Source: Auanema rhodensis (lineage: Eukaryota > Nematoda > Chromadorea > Rhabditida > Rhabditidae). Taken from it: 64,000 nucleotides of DNA. Position 1 is the stretch's first letter. The number at the start of each line of letters is the position of its first letter. The translations under genes were made by a program, and so were the position numbers. Of this stretch, positions 47,942 to 59,617 are shown one piece after another. Below the pieces are notes generated by a model that saw only the letters and a program-made list of their open reading frames with translations, was not told the origin of the DNA and did no database searches. The DNA is taken from assembly GCA_964057225.1 (NCBI GenBank), contig OZ059895.1, positions 17,265,688 through 17,329,687 on the forward strand. Direction: 5' to 3'.

Positions 47942-48013
47942 GCCTCATTGGCTCAGGGGCAGAGCGTCTGTCTAGTAAACAGAAGGTCGCTGGTTCGATT
48001 CCAGCATGAGGCA
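47942..48013 (+). tRNA. tRNA-Thr (AGT), unit 61
   Basis: Full copy, consensus sequence, flanked on both sides by 19-bp-deleted copies. Confidence 0.9.
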
Positions 48014-48635
48014 TCGTTTTAGACTTTTTCAAACTATTTTGAGGATTAATTCGTGCTTCTTGAAGCTTTTACTTCAGGTTACATCTTCTCTTATTCATTC
48101 GATTGAAATATTTTACTTCAATACGGAGCAGTATTGTTAAAAGTGACAAAGTGATTATTATCGACAAATGAAAACAACTTATCAAGCCTCATTGGCTCAG
48201 GGGCAGAGCGTCTGTCTAGTCGATTCCAGCATGAGGCATCGTTTTAGACTTTCTCAAACTATTTTGAGGATTAATTAGTGCTTCTTGAAGCTTTTACTTC
48301 AGGTTACATCTTCTCTTATTCATTCGATTGAAATATTTTACTTCAATACGGAGCAGTATTGTTAAAAGTGACAAAGTGATTATTATCGACAAATGAAAAC
48401 AACTTATCAAGCCTCATTGGCTCAGGGGCAGAGCGTCTGTCTAGTCGATTCCAGCATGAGGCATCGTTTTAGACTTTCTCAAACTATTTTGAGGATTAAT
48501 TCGTGCTTCTTGAAGCTTTTACTTCAGGTTACATCTTCTCTTATTCATTCGAATGAAATATTTTACTTCAATACGGAGCAGTATTGTTGAAAGTGACTAA
48601 GAGATTATTATCGACAAATGAAAACAACTTATCAA

Positions 48636-48707
48636 GCCTCATTGGCTCAGGGGCAGAGCGTCTGTCTAGTAAACAGAAGGTCGCTGATTCGATTCCAGCA
48701 TGAGGCA
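48636..48707 (+). tRNA. tRNA-Thr (AGT), unit 64, T-stem/B-box variant
   Basis: The T stem reads GCTGA instead of GCTGG, affecting the same base as units 47 and 52 but with a different substitution. Confidence 0.6.
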
Positions 48708-49331
48708 TCGTTTTAGACTTTTTCAAACTATTTTGAGGATTAATTCGTGCTTCTTGAAGCTTTTACTTCAGGTTACATCTTCTCTTATTCATTCAAATGA
48801 AATGTTTCAATTGAATATGTACACGCATTGTTGAAAGTGACTAAGAGATTATTATCGACAAATGAAAATAACTTATCAAGCCTCATTGGCTCAGGGGCAG
48901 AGCGTCTGTCTAGTAAACATTCCAGCTTGAGGCATCTTTTTAGACTTTCTCAAACTATTTTTAGGATTTATTCGTGCTTCTCGAAGCTTTTACTTCAGGT
49001 TACATCTTCTCTTATTCATTCGATTGAAATATTTTACTTCAATACGGAGCAGTATTGTTAAAAGTGACAAAGTGATTATTATCGACAAATGAAAACAACT
49101 TATCAAGCCTCATTGGCTCAGGGGCAGAGCGTCTGTCTAGTCGATTCCAGCATGAGGCATCGTTTTAGACTTTCTCAAACTATTTTGAGGATTAATTCGT
49201 GCTTCTTGAAGCTTTTACTTCAGGTTACATCTTCTCTTATTCATTCGAATGAAATATTTTACTTCAATACGGAGCAGTATTGTTGAAAGTGACTAAGAGA
49301 TTATTATCGACAAATGAAAACAACTTATCAA

Positions 49332-49403
49332 GCCTCATTGGCTCAGGGGCAGAGCGTCTGTCTAGTAAACAGAAGGTCGCTGGTTCGATTCCAGCATGAG
49401 GCA
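49332..49403 (+). tRNA. tRNA-Thr (AGT), unit 67
   Basis: Full copy, consensus sequence. It lies 696 bp (three units) after unit 64 in an otherwise duplicated block. Confidence 0.9.
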
Positions 49404-49802
49404 TCGTTTTAGACTTTTTCAAACTATTTTGAGGATTAATTCGTGCTTCTTGAAGCTTTTACTTCAGGTTACATCTTCTCTTATTCATTCAAATGAAATG
49501 TTTCAATTGAATATGTACACGCATTGTTGAAAGTGACTAAGAGATTATTATCGACAAATGAAAATAACTTATCAAGCCTCATTGGCTCAGGGGCAGAGCG
49601 TCTGTCTAGTAAACATTCCAGCTTGAGGCATCTTTTTAGACTTTCTCAAACTATTTTGAGGATTAATTCGTGCTTCTTGAAGCTTTTACTTCAGGATACA
49701 TCTTCTCTTATTCATTCGAATGAAATATTTTACTTCAATACGGAGCAGTATTGTTAAAAGTGACTAAGAGATTATTATCGACAAATGAAAACAACTTATC
49801 AA

Positions 49803-49874
49803 GCCTCATTGGCTCAGGGGCAGAGCGTCTGTCTAGTAAACAGAAGGTCGCTGGTTCGATTCCAGCATGAGGCA
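49803..49874 (+). tRNA. tRNA-Thr (AGT), unit 69
   Basis: Full copy, consensus sequence. Confidence 0.9.
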
Positions 49875-50727
49875 TCGTTTTAGACTTTTTCAAACTATTT
49901 TGAGGATTAATTCGTGCTTCTTGAAGCTTTTACTTCAGGTTACATCTTCTCTTATTCATTCAAATGAAATGTTTCAATTGAATATGTACACGCATTGTTG
50001 AAAGTGACTAAGAGATTATTATCGACAAATGAAAATAACTTATCAAGCCTCATTGGCTCAGGGGCAGAGCGTCTGTCTAGTAAACATTCCAGCTTGAGGC
50101 ATCTTTTTAGACTTTCTCAAACTATTTTTAGGATTTATTCGTGCTTCTCGAAGCTTTTACTTCAGGTTACATCTTCTCTTATTCATTCGATTGAAATATT
50201 TTACTTCAATACGGAGCAGTATTGTTAAAAGTGACAAAGTGATTATTATCGACAAATGAAAACAACTTATCAAGCCTCATTGGCTCAGGGGCAGAGCGTC
50301 TGTCTAGTAAACATTCCAGCTTGAGGCATCTTTTTAGACTTTCTCAAACTATTTTTAGGATTTATTCGTGCTTCTCGAAGCTTTTACTTCAGGTTACATC
50401 TTCTCTTATTCATTCAAATGAAATGTTTCAATTGAATATGTACACGCATTGTTGAAAGTGACTAAGAGATTATTATCGACAAATGAAAATAACTTATCAA
50501 GCCTCATTGGCTCAGGGGCAGAGCGTCTGTCTAGTAAACATTCCAGCATGAGGTATCGTTTTAGACTTTCTCAAACTATTTTGAGGATTCATTCGTGCTT
50601 CTTGAAGCTTTTACTTCAGGTTACATCTACTCTTATTCATTCGAATGAAATATTTTACTTCAATACGGAGCAGTATTGTTAAAAGTGACTAAGAGATTAT
50701 TATCGACAAATGAAAACAACTTATCAA

Positions 50728-50799
50728 GCCTCATTGGCTCAGGGGCAGAGCGTCTGTCTAGTAAACAGAAGGTCGCTGGTTCGATTCCAGCATGAGGCA
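50728..50799 (+). tRNA. tRNA-Thr (AGT), unit 73
   Basis: Full copy, consensus sequence; counterpart of unit 99, 6047 bp downstream. Confidence 0.9.
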
Positions 50800-52331
50800 T
50801 CGTTTTAGACTTTTTCAAACTATTTTGAGGATTAATTCGTGCTTCTTGAAGCTTTTACTTCAGGTTACATCTTCTCTTATTCATTCAAATGAAATGTTTC
50901 AATTGAATATGTACACGCATTGTTGAAAGTGACTAAGAGATTATTATCGACAAATGAAAATAACTTATCAAGCCTCATTGGCTCAGGGGCAGAGCGTCTG
51001 TCTAGTAAACATTCCAGCTTGAGGCATCTTTTTAGACTTTCTCAAACTATTTTTAGGATTTATTCGTGCTTCTCGAAGCTTTTACTTCAGGTTACATCTT
51101 CTCTTATTCATTCGATTGAAATATTTTACTTCAATACGGAGCAGTATTGTTAAAAGTGACAAAGTGATTATTATCGACAAATGAAAACAACTTATCAAGC
51201 CTCATTGGCTCAGGGGCAGAGCGTCTGTCTAGTAAACATTCCAGCTTGAGGCATCTTTTTAGACTTTCTCAAACTATTTTTAGGATTTATTCGGGCTTCT
51301 CGAAGCTTTTACTTCAGGTTACATCTTCTCTTATTCATTCGATTGAAATATTTTACTTCAATACGGAGCAGTATTGTTAAAAGTGACAAAGTGATTATTA
51401 TCGACAAATGAAAACAACTTATCAAGCCTCATTGGCTCAGGGGCAGAGCGTCTGTCTAGTAAACATTCCAGCTTGAGGCATCTTTTTAGACTTTCTCAAA
51501 CTATTTTTAGGATTTATTCGTGCTTCTCGAAGCTTTTACTTCAGGTTACATCTTCTCTTATTCATTCGATTGAAATATTTTACTTCAATACGGAGCAGTA
51601 TTGTTAAAAGTGACAAAGTGATTATTATCGACAAATGAAAACAACTTATCAAGCCTCATTGGCTCAGGGGCAGAGCGTCTGTCTAGTAAACATTCCAGCT
51701 TGAGGCATCTTTTTAGACTTTCTCAAACTATTTTTAGGATTTATTCGTGCTTCTCGAAGCTTTTACTTCAGGTTACATCTTCTCTTATTCATTCGATTGA
51801 AATATTTTACTTCAATACGGAGCAGTATTGTTAAAAGTGACAAAGTGATTATTATCGACAAATGAAAACAACTTATCAAGCCTCATTGGCTCAGGGGCAG
51901 AGCGTCTGTCTAGTCGATTCCAGCATGAGGCATCGTTTTAGACTTTCTCAAACTATTTTTAGGATTTATTCGTGCTTCTCGAAGCTTTTACTTCAGGTTA
52001 CATCTTCTCTTATTCATTCGATTGAAATATTTTACTTCAATACGGAGCAGTATTGTTGAAAGTGACTAAGAGATTATTATCGACAAATGAAAATAACTTA
52101 TCAAGCCTCATTGGCTCAGGGGCAGAGCGTCTGTCTAGTAAACATTCCAGCTTGAGGCATCTTTTTAGACTTTCTCAAACTATTTTTAGGATTTATTCGT
52201 GCTTCTCGAAGCTTTTACTTCAGGTTACATCTTCTCTTATTCATTCGAATGAAATGTTTCAATTGAATATGTACACGCATTGTTGAAAGTGACTAAGAGA
52301 TTATCATCGAGAAATGAAAACAATTTATCAA

Positions 52332-52403
52332 GCCTCATTGGCTCAGGGGCAGAGCGTCTGTCTAGTAAACAGAAGGTCGCTGGTTCGATTCCAGCATGAG
52401 GCA
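52332..52403 (+). tRNA. tRNA-Thr (AGT), unit 80
   Basis: Full copy, consensus sequence; counterpart of unit 92, 2805 bp downstream. Confidence 0.9.
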
Positions 52404-52800
52404 TCGTTTTAGACTTTTTCAAACTATTTTTAGGATTCATTCGTGCTTCTCGAAGCTTTTACTTCTGGTTACATCTTCTCTTATTCATTCGAATGAAATA
52501 TTTTACTTCAATACGGAGCAGTATTGTTGAAAGTGACTAAGAGATTATTATCGACAAATGAAAACAACTTATCAAGCCTCATTGGCTCAGGGGCAGAGCG
52601 TCTGTCTAGTCGATTCCAGCATGAGGCATCGTTTTAGACTTTCTCAAACTATTTTGAGGATTAATTCGTGCTTCTTGAAGCTTTTACTTCAGGTTACATC
52701 TTCTCTTATTCATTCGAATGAAATATTTTACTTCAATACGGAGCAGTATTGTTGAAAGTGACTAAGAGATTATTATCGACAAATGAAAACAACTTATCAA

Positions 52801-52872
52801 GCCTCATTGGCTCAGGGGCAGAGCGTCTGTCTAGTAAACAGAAGGTCGCTGGTTCGATTCCAGCATGAGGCA
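52801..52872 (+). tRNA. tRNA-Thr (AGT), unit 82
   Basis: Full copy, consensus sequence; counterpart of unit 94. Confidence 0.9.
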
Positions 52873-53271
52873 TCGTTTTAGACTTTTTCAAACTATTTTG
52901 AGGATTAATTCGTGCTTCTTGAAGCTTTTACTTCAGGTTACATCTTCTCTTATTCATTCAAATGAAATGTTTCAATTGAATATGTACACGCATTGTTGAA
53001 AGTGACTAAGAGATTATTATCGACAAATGAAAATAACTTATCAAGCCTCATTGGCTCAGGGGCAGAGCGTCTGTCTAGTAAACATTCCAGCATGAGGTAT
53101 CGTTTTAGACTTTCTCAAACTATTTTGAGGATTCATTCGTGCTTCTTGAAGCTTTTACTTCAGGTTACATCTACTCTTATTCATTCGAATGAAATATTTT
53201 ACTTCAATACGGAGCAGTATTGTTAAAAGTGACTAAGAGATTATTATCGACAAATGAAAACAACTTATCAA

Positions 53272-53343
53272 GCCTCATTGGCTCAGGGGCAGAGCGTCTG
53301 TCTAGTAAACAGAAGGTCGCTGGTTCGATTCCAGCATGAGGCA
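53272..53343 (+). tRNA. tRNA-Thr (AGT), unit 84
   Basis: Full copy, consensus sequence, and the first of three consecutive full copies. Confidence 0.9.
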
Positions 53344-53515
53344 TCGTTTTAGACTTTTTCAAACTATTTTGAGGATTAATTCGTGCTTCTTGAAGCTTTT
53401 ACTTCAGGTTACATCTTCTCTTATTCATTCAAATGAAATGTTTCAATTGAATATGTACACGCATTGTTGAAAGTGACTAAGAGATTATTATCGACAAATG
53501 AAAATAACTTATCAA

Positions 53516-53587
53516 GCCTCATTGGCTCAGGGGCAGAGCGTCTGTCTAGTAAACAGAAGGTCGCTGGTTCGATTCCAGCATGAGGCA
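53516..53587 (+). tRNA. tRNA-Thr (AGT), unit 85
   Basis: Full copy, consensus sequence. Confidence 0.9.
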
Positions 53588-53759
53588 TCGTTTTAGACTT
53601 TTTCAAACTATTTTGAGGATTAATTCGTGCTTCTTGAAGCTTTTACTTCAGGTTACATCTTCTCTTATTCATTCAAATGAAATGTTTCAATTGAATATGT
53701 ACACGCATTGTTGAAAGTGACTAAGAGATTATTATCGACAAATGAAAATAACTTATCAA

Positions 53760-53831
53760 GCCTCATTGGCTCAGGGGCAGAGCGTCTGTCTAGTAAACAG
53801 AAGGTCGCTGGTTCGATTCCAGCATGAGGCA
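53760..53831 (+). tRNA. tRNA-Thr (AGT), unit 86
   Basis: Full copy, consensus sequence. Confidence 0.9.
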
Positions 53832-55136
53832 TCGTTTTAGACTTTTTCAAACTATTTTTAGGATTTATTCGTGCTTCTCGAAGCTTTTACTTCAGGTTAC
53901 ATCTTCTCTTATTCATTCGATTGAAATATTTTACTTCAATACGGAGCAGTATTGTTAAAAGTGACAAAGTGATTATTATCGACAAATGAAAACAACTTAT
54001 CAAGCCTCATTGGCTCAGGGGCAGAGCGTCTGTCTAGTAAACATTCCAGCTTGAGGCATCTTTTTAGACTTTCTCAAACTATTTTTAGGATTTATTCGGG
54101 CTTCTCGAAGCTTTTACTTCAGGTTACATCTTCTCTTATTCATTCGATTGAAATATTTTACTTCAATACGGAGCAGTATTGTTAAAAGTGACAAAGTGAT
54201 TATTATCGACAAATGAAAACAACTTATCAAGCCTCATTGGCTCAGGGGCAGAGCGTCTGTCTAGTAAACATTCCAGCTTGAGGCATCTTTTTAGACTTTC
54301 TCAAACTATTTTTAGGATTTATTCGTGCTTCTCGAAGCTTTTACTTCAGGTTACATCTTCTCTTATTCATTCGATTGAAATATTTTACTTCAATACGGAG
54401 CAGTATTGTTAAAAGTGACAAAGTGATTATTATCGACAAATGAAAACAACTTATCAAGCCTCATTGGCTCAGGGGCAGAGCGTCTGTCTAGTAAACATTC
54501 CAGCTTGAGGCATCTTTTTAGACTTTCTCAAACTATTTTTAGGATTTATTCGTGCTTCTCGAAGCTTTTACTTCAGGTTACATCTTCTCTTATTCATTCG
54601 ATTGAAATATTTTACTTCAATACGGAGCAGTATTGTTAAAAGTGACAAAGTGATTATTATCGACAAATGAAAACAACTTATCAAGCCTCATTGGCTCAGG
54701 GGCAGAGCGTCTGTCTAGTCGATTCCAGCATGAGGCATCGTTTTAGACTTTCTCAAACTATTTTTAGGATTTATTCGTGCTTCTCGAAGCTTTTACTTCA
54801 GGTTACATCTTCTCTTATTCATTCGATTGAAATATTTTACTTCAATACGGAGCAGTATTGTTGAAAGTGACTAAGAGATTATTATCGACAAATGAAAATA
54901 ACTTATCAAGCCTCATTGGCTCAGGGGCAGAGCGTCTGTCTAGTAAACATTCCAGCTTGAGGCATCTTTTTAGACTTTCTCAAACTATTTTTAGGATTTA
55001 TTCGTGCTTCTCGAAGCTTTTACTTCAGGTTACATCTTCTCTTATTCATTCGAATGAAATGTTTCAATTGAATATGTACACGCATTGTTGAAAGTGACTA
55101 AGAGATTATCATCGAGAAATGAAAACAATTTATCAA

Positions 55137-55208
55137 GCCTCATTGGCTCAGGGGCAGAGCGTCTGTCTAGTAAACAGAAGGTCGCTGGTTCGATTCCAGC
55201 ATGAGGCA
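55137..55208 (+). tRNA. tRNA-Thr (AGT), unit 92
   Basis: Full copy, consensus sequence. Confidence 0.9.
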
Positions 55209-55605
55209 TCGTTTTAGACTTTTTCAAACTATTTTTAGGATTCATTCGTGCTTCTCGAAGCTTTTACTTCTGGTTACATCTTCTCTTATTCATTCGAATG
55301 AAATATTTTACTTCAATACGGAGCAGTATTGTTGAAAGTGACTAAGAGATTATTATCGACAAATGAAAACAACTTATCAAGCCTCATTGGCTCAGGGGCA
55401 GAGCGTCTGTCTAGTCGATTCCAGCATGAGGCATCGTTTTAGACTTTCTCAAACTATTTTGAGGATTAATTCGTGCTTCTTGAAGCTTTTACTTCAGGTT
55501 ACATCTTCTCTTATTCATTCGAATGAAATATTTTACTTCAATACGGAGCAGTATTGTTGAAAGTGACTAAGAGATTATTATCGACAAATGAAAACAACTT
55601 ATCAA

Positions 55606-55677
55606 GCCTCATTGGCTCAGGGGCAGAGCGTCTGTCTAGTAAACAGAAGGTCGCTGGTTCGATTCCAGCATGAGGCA
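55606..55677 (+). tRNA. tRNA-Thr (AGT), unit 94
   Basis: Full copy, consensus sequence. Confidence 0.9.
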
Positions 55678-55849
55678 TCGTTTTAGACTTTTTCAAACTA
55701 TTTTGAGGATTAATTCGTGCTTCTTGAAGCTTTTACTTCAGGTTACATCTTCTCTTATTCATTCAAATGAAATGTTTCAATTGAATATGTACACGCATTG
55801 TTGAAAGTGACTAAGAGATTATTATCGACAAATGAAAATAACTTATCAA

Positions 55850-55921
55850 GCCTCATTGGCTCAGGGGCAGAGCGTCTGTCTAGTAAACAGAAGGTCGCTG
55901 GTTCGATTCCAGCATGAGGCA
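55850..55921 (+). tRNA. tRNA-Thr (AGT), unit 95
   Basis: Full copy, consensus sequence. Confidence 0.9.
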
Positions 55922-56774
55922 TCGTTTTAGACTTTTTCAAACTATTTTGAGGATTAATTCGTGCTTCTTGAAGCTTTTACTTCAGGTTACATCTTCTCTT
56001 ATTCATTCAAATGAAATGTTTCAATTGAATATGTACACGCATTGTTGAAAGTGACTAAGAGATTATTATCGACAAATGAAAATAACTTATCAAGCCTCAT
56101 TGGCTCAGGGGCAGAGCGTCTGTCTAGTAAACATTCCAGCTTGAGGCATCTTTTTAGACTTTCTCAAACTATTTTTAGGATTTATTCGTGCTTCTCGAAG
56201 CTTTTACTTCAGGTTACATCTTCTCTTATTCATTCGATTGAAATATTTTACTTCAATACGGAGCAGTATTGTTAAAAGTGACAAAGTGATTATTATCGAC
56301 AAATGAAAACAACTTATCAAGCCTCATTGGCTCAGGGGCAGAGCGTCTGTCTAGTAAACATTCCAGCTTGAGGCATCTTTTTAGACTTTCTCAAACTATT
56401 TTTAGGATTTATTCGTGCTTCTCGAAGCTTTTACTTCAGGTTACATCTTCTCTTATTCATTCAAATGAAATGTTTCAATTGAATATGTACACGCATTGTT
56501 GAAAGTGACTAAGAGATTATTATCGACAAATGAAAATAACTTATCAAGCCTCATTGGCTCAGGGGCAGAGCGTCTGTCTAGTAAACATTCCAGCATGAGG
56601 TATCGTTTTAGACTTTCTCAAACTATTTTGAGGATTCATTCGTGCTTCTTGAAGCTTTTACTTCAGGTTACATCTACTCTTATTCATTCGAATGAAATAT
56701 TTTACTTCAATACGGAGCAGTATTGTTAAAAGTGACTAAGAGATTATTATCGACAAATGAAAACAACTTATCAA

Positions 56775-56846
56775 GCCTCATTGGCTCAGGGGCAGAGCGT
56801 CTGTCTAGTAAACAGAAGGTCGCTGGTTCGATTCCAGCATGAGGCA
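56775..56846 (+). tRNA. tRNA-Thr (AGT), unit 99, weak first terminator
   Basis: The tRNA itself is consensus. The first downstream T-run is interrupted (TCGTTTC), leaving the TTTTT about 13 nt further on as terminator. Confidence 0.88.
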
Positions 56847-58605
56847 TCGTTTCAGACTTTTTCAAACTATTTTGAGGATTAATTCGTGCTTCTTGAAGCT
56901 TTTACTTCAGGTTACATCTTCTCTTATTCATTCAAATGAAATGTTTCAATTGAATATGTACACGCATTGTTGAAAGTGACTAAGAGATTATTATCGACAA
57001 ATGAAAATAACTTATCAAGCCTCATTGGCTCAGGGGCAGAGCGTCTGTCTAGTAAACTTTCCAGCTTGAGGCATCTTTTTAGACTTTCTCAAACTATTTT
57101 TAGGATTTATTCGTGCTTCTCGAAGCTTTTACTTCAGGTTACATCTTCTCTTATTCATTCGATTGAAATATTTTACTTCAATACGGAGCAGTATTGTTAA
57201 AAGTGACAAAGTGATTATTATCGACAAATGAAAACAACTTATCAAGCCTCATTGGCTCAGGGGCAGAGCGTCTGTCTAGTAAACATTCCAGCTTGAGGCA
57301 TCTTTTTAGACTTTCTCAAACTATTTTTAGGATTTATTCGGGCTTCTCGAAGCTTTTACTTCAGGTTACATCTTCTCTTATTCATTCGATTGAAATATTT
57401 TACTTCAATACGGAGCAGTATTGTTAAAAGTGACAAAGTGATTATTATCGACAAATGAAAACAACTTATCAAGCCTCATTGGCTCAGGGGCAGAGCGTCT
57501 GTCTAGTAAACATTCCAGCTTGAGGCATCTTTTTAGACTTTCTCAAACTATTTTTAGGATTTATTCGTGCTTCTCGAAGCTTTTACTTCAGGTTACATCT
57601 TCTCTTATTCATTCGATTGAAATATTTTACTTCAATACGGAGCAGTATTGTTAAAAGTGACAAAGTGATTATTATCGACAAATGAAAACAACTTATCAAG
57701 CCTCATTGGCTCAGGGGCAGAGCGTCTGTCTAGTAAACATTCCAGCTTGAGGCATCTTTTTAGACTTTCTCAAACTATTTTTAGGATTTATTCGTGCTTC
57801 TCGAAGCTTTTACTTCAGGTTACATCTTCTCTTATTCATTCGATTGAAATATTTTACTTCAATACGGAGCAGTATTGTTAAAAGTGACAAAGTGATTATT
57901 ATCGACAAATGAAAACAACTTATCAAGCCTCATTGGCTCAGGGGCAGAGCGTCTGTCTAGTCGATTCCAGCATGAGGCATCGTTTTAGACTTTCTCAAAC
58001 TATTTTTAGGATTTATTCGTGCTTCTCGAAGCTTTTACTTCAGGTTACATCTTCTCTTATTCATTCGATTGAAATATTTTACTTCAATACGGAGCAGTAT
58101 TGTTAAAAGTGACAAAGTGATTATTATCGACAAATGAAAACAACTTATCAAGCCTCATTGGCTCAGTGGCAGAGCGTCTGTCTAGTAAACATTCCAGCTT
58201 GAGGCATCTTTTTAGACTTTCTCAAACTATTTTTAGGATTTATTCGTGCTTCTCGAAGCTTTTACTTCAGGTTACATCTTCTCTTATTCATTCGATTGAA
58301 ATATTTTACTTCAATACGGAGCAGTATTGTTAAAAGTGACTAAGAGATTATTATCGACAATTGAAAATAACTTATCAAGCCTCATTGGCTCAGGGGCAGA
58401 GCGTCTGTCTAGTAAACATTCCAGCTTGAGGCATCTTTTTAGACTTTCTCAAACTATTTTTAGGATTTATTCGTGCTTCTCGAAGCTTTTACTTCAGGTT
58501 ACATCTTCTCTTATTCATTCGAATGAAATGTTTCAATTGAATATGTACACGCATTGTTGAAAGTGACTAAGAGATTATCATCGAGAAATGAAAACAATTT
58601 ATCAA

Positions 58606-58677
58606 GCCTCATTGGCTCAGGGGCAGAGCGTCTGTCTAGTAAACAGAAGGTCGCTGGTTCGATTCCAGCATGAGGCA
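58606..58677 (+). tRNA. tRNA-Thr (AGT), unit 107
   Basis: Full copy, consensus sequence. Confidence 0.9.
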
Positions 58678-59074
58678 TCGTTTTAGACTTTTTCAAACTA
58701 TTTTTAGGATTCATTCGTGCTTCTCGAAGCTTTTACTTCTGGTTACATCTTCTCTTATTCATTCGAATGAAATATTTTACTTCAATACGGAGCAGTATTG
58801 TTGAAAGTGACTAAGAGATTATTATCGACAAATGAAAACAACTTATCAAGCCTCATTGGCTCAGGGGCAGAGCGTCTGTCTAGTCGATTCCAGCATGAGG
58901 CATCGTTTTAGACTTTTTCAAACTATTTTGAGGATTAATTCGTGCTTCTTGAAGCTTTTACTTCAGGTTACATCTTCTCTTATTCATTCGAATGAAATAT
59001 TTTACTTCAATACGGAGCAGTATTGTTGAAAGTGACTAAGAGATTATTATCGACAAATGAAAACAACTTATCAA

Positions 59075-59146
59075 GCCTCTTTGGCTCAGGGGCAGAGCGT
59101 CTGTCTAGTAAACAGAAGGTCGCTGGTTCGATTCCAGCATGAGGCA
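59075..59146 (+). tRNA. tRNA-Thr (AGT), unit 109, acceptor-stem variant
   Basis: A6 of the acceptor stem is T (GCCTCTT), a T-T mismatch near the base of the stem. Confidence 0.7.
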
Positions 59147-59545
59147 TCGTTTTAGACTTTTTCAAACTATTTTGAGGATTAATTCGTGCTTCTTGAAGCT
59201 TTTACTTCAGGTTACATCTTCTCTTATTCATTCAAATGAAATGTTTCAATTGAATATGTACACGCATTGTTGAAAGTGACTAAGAGATTATTATCGACAA
59301 ATGAAAATAACTTATCAAGCCTCATTGGCTCAGGGGCAGAGCGTCTGTCTAGTAAACATTCCAGCTTGAGGCATCTTTTTAGACTTTCTCAAACTATTTT
59401 GAGGATTAATTCGTGCTTCTTGAAGCTTTTACTTCAGGATACATCTTCTCTTATTCATTCGAATGAAATATTTTACTTCAATACGGAGCAGTATTGTTAA
59501 AAGTGACTAAGAGATTATTATCGACAAATGAAAACAACTTATCAA

Positions 59546-59617
59546 GCCTCATTGGCTCAGGGGCAGAGCGTCTGTCTAGTAAACAGAAGGTCGCTGGTTC
59601 GATTCCAGCATGAGGCA
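59546..59617 (+). tRNA. tRNA-Thr (AGT), unit 111
   Basis: Full copy, consensus sequence, and the last full tRNA in the array. Confidence 0.9.

Noticed and set aside
33589..58714. Dozens of 61-74-codon antisense ORFs reading PHAGIEPATFCLLDRRSAPEP
   Set aside because: They are exact antisense translations of the full tRNA-Thr copies plus spacer. This peptide is a known kind of annotation artefact from tRNA genes. Each exists only where the undeleted tRNA exists.
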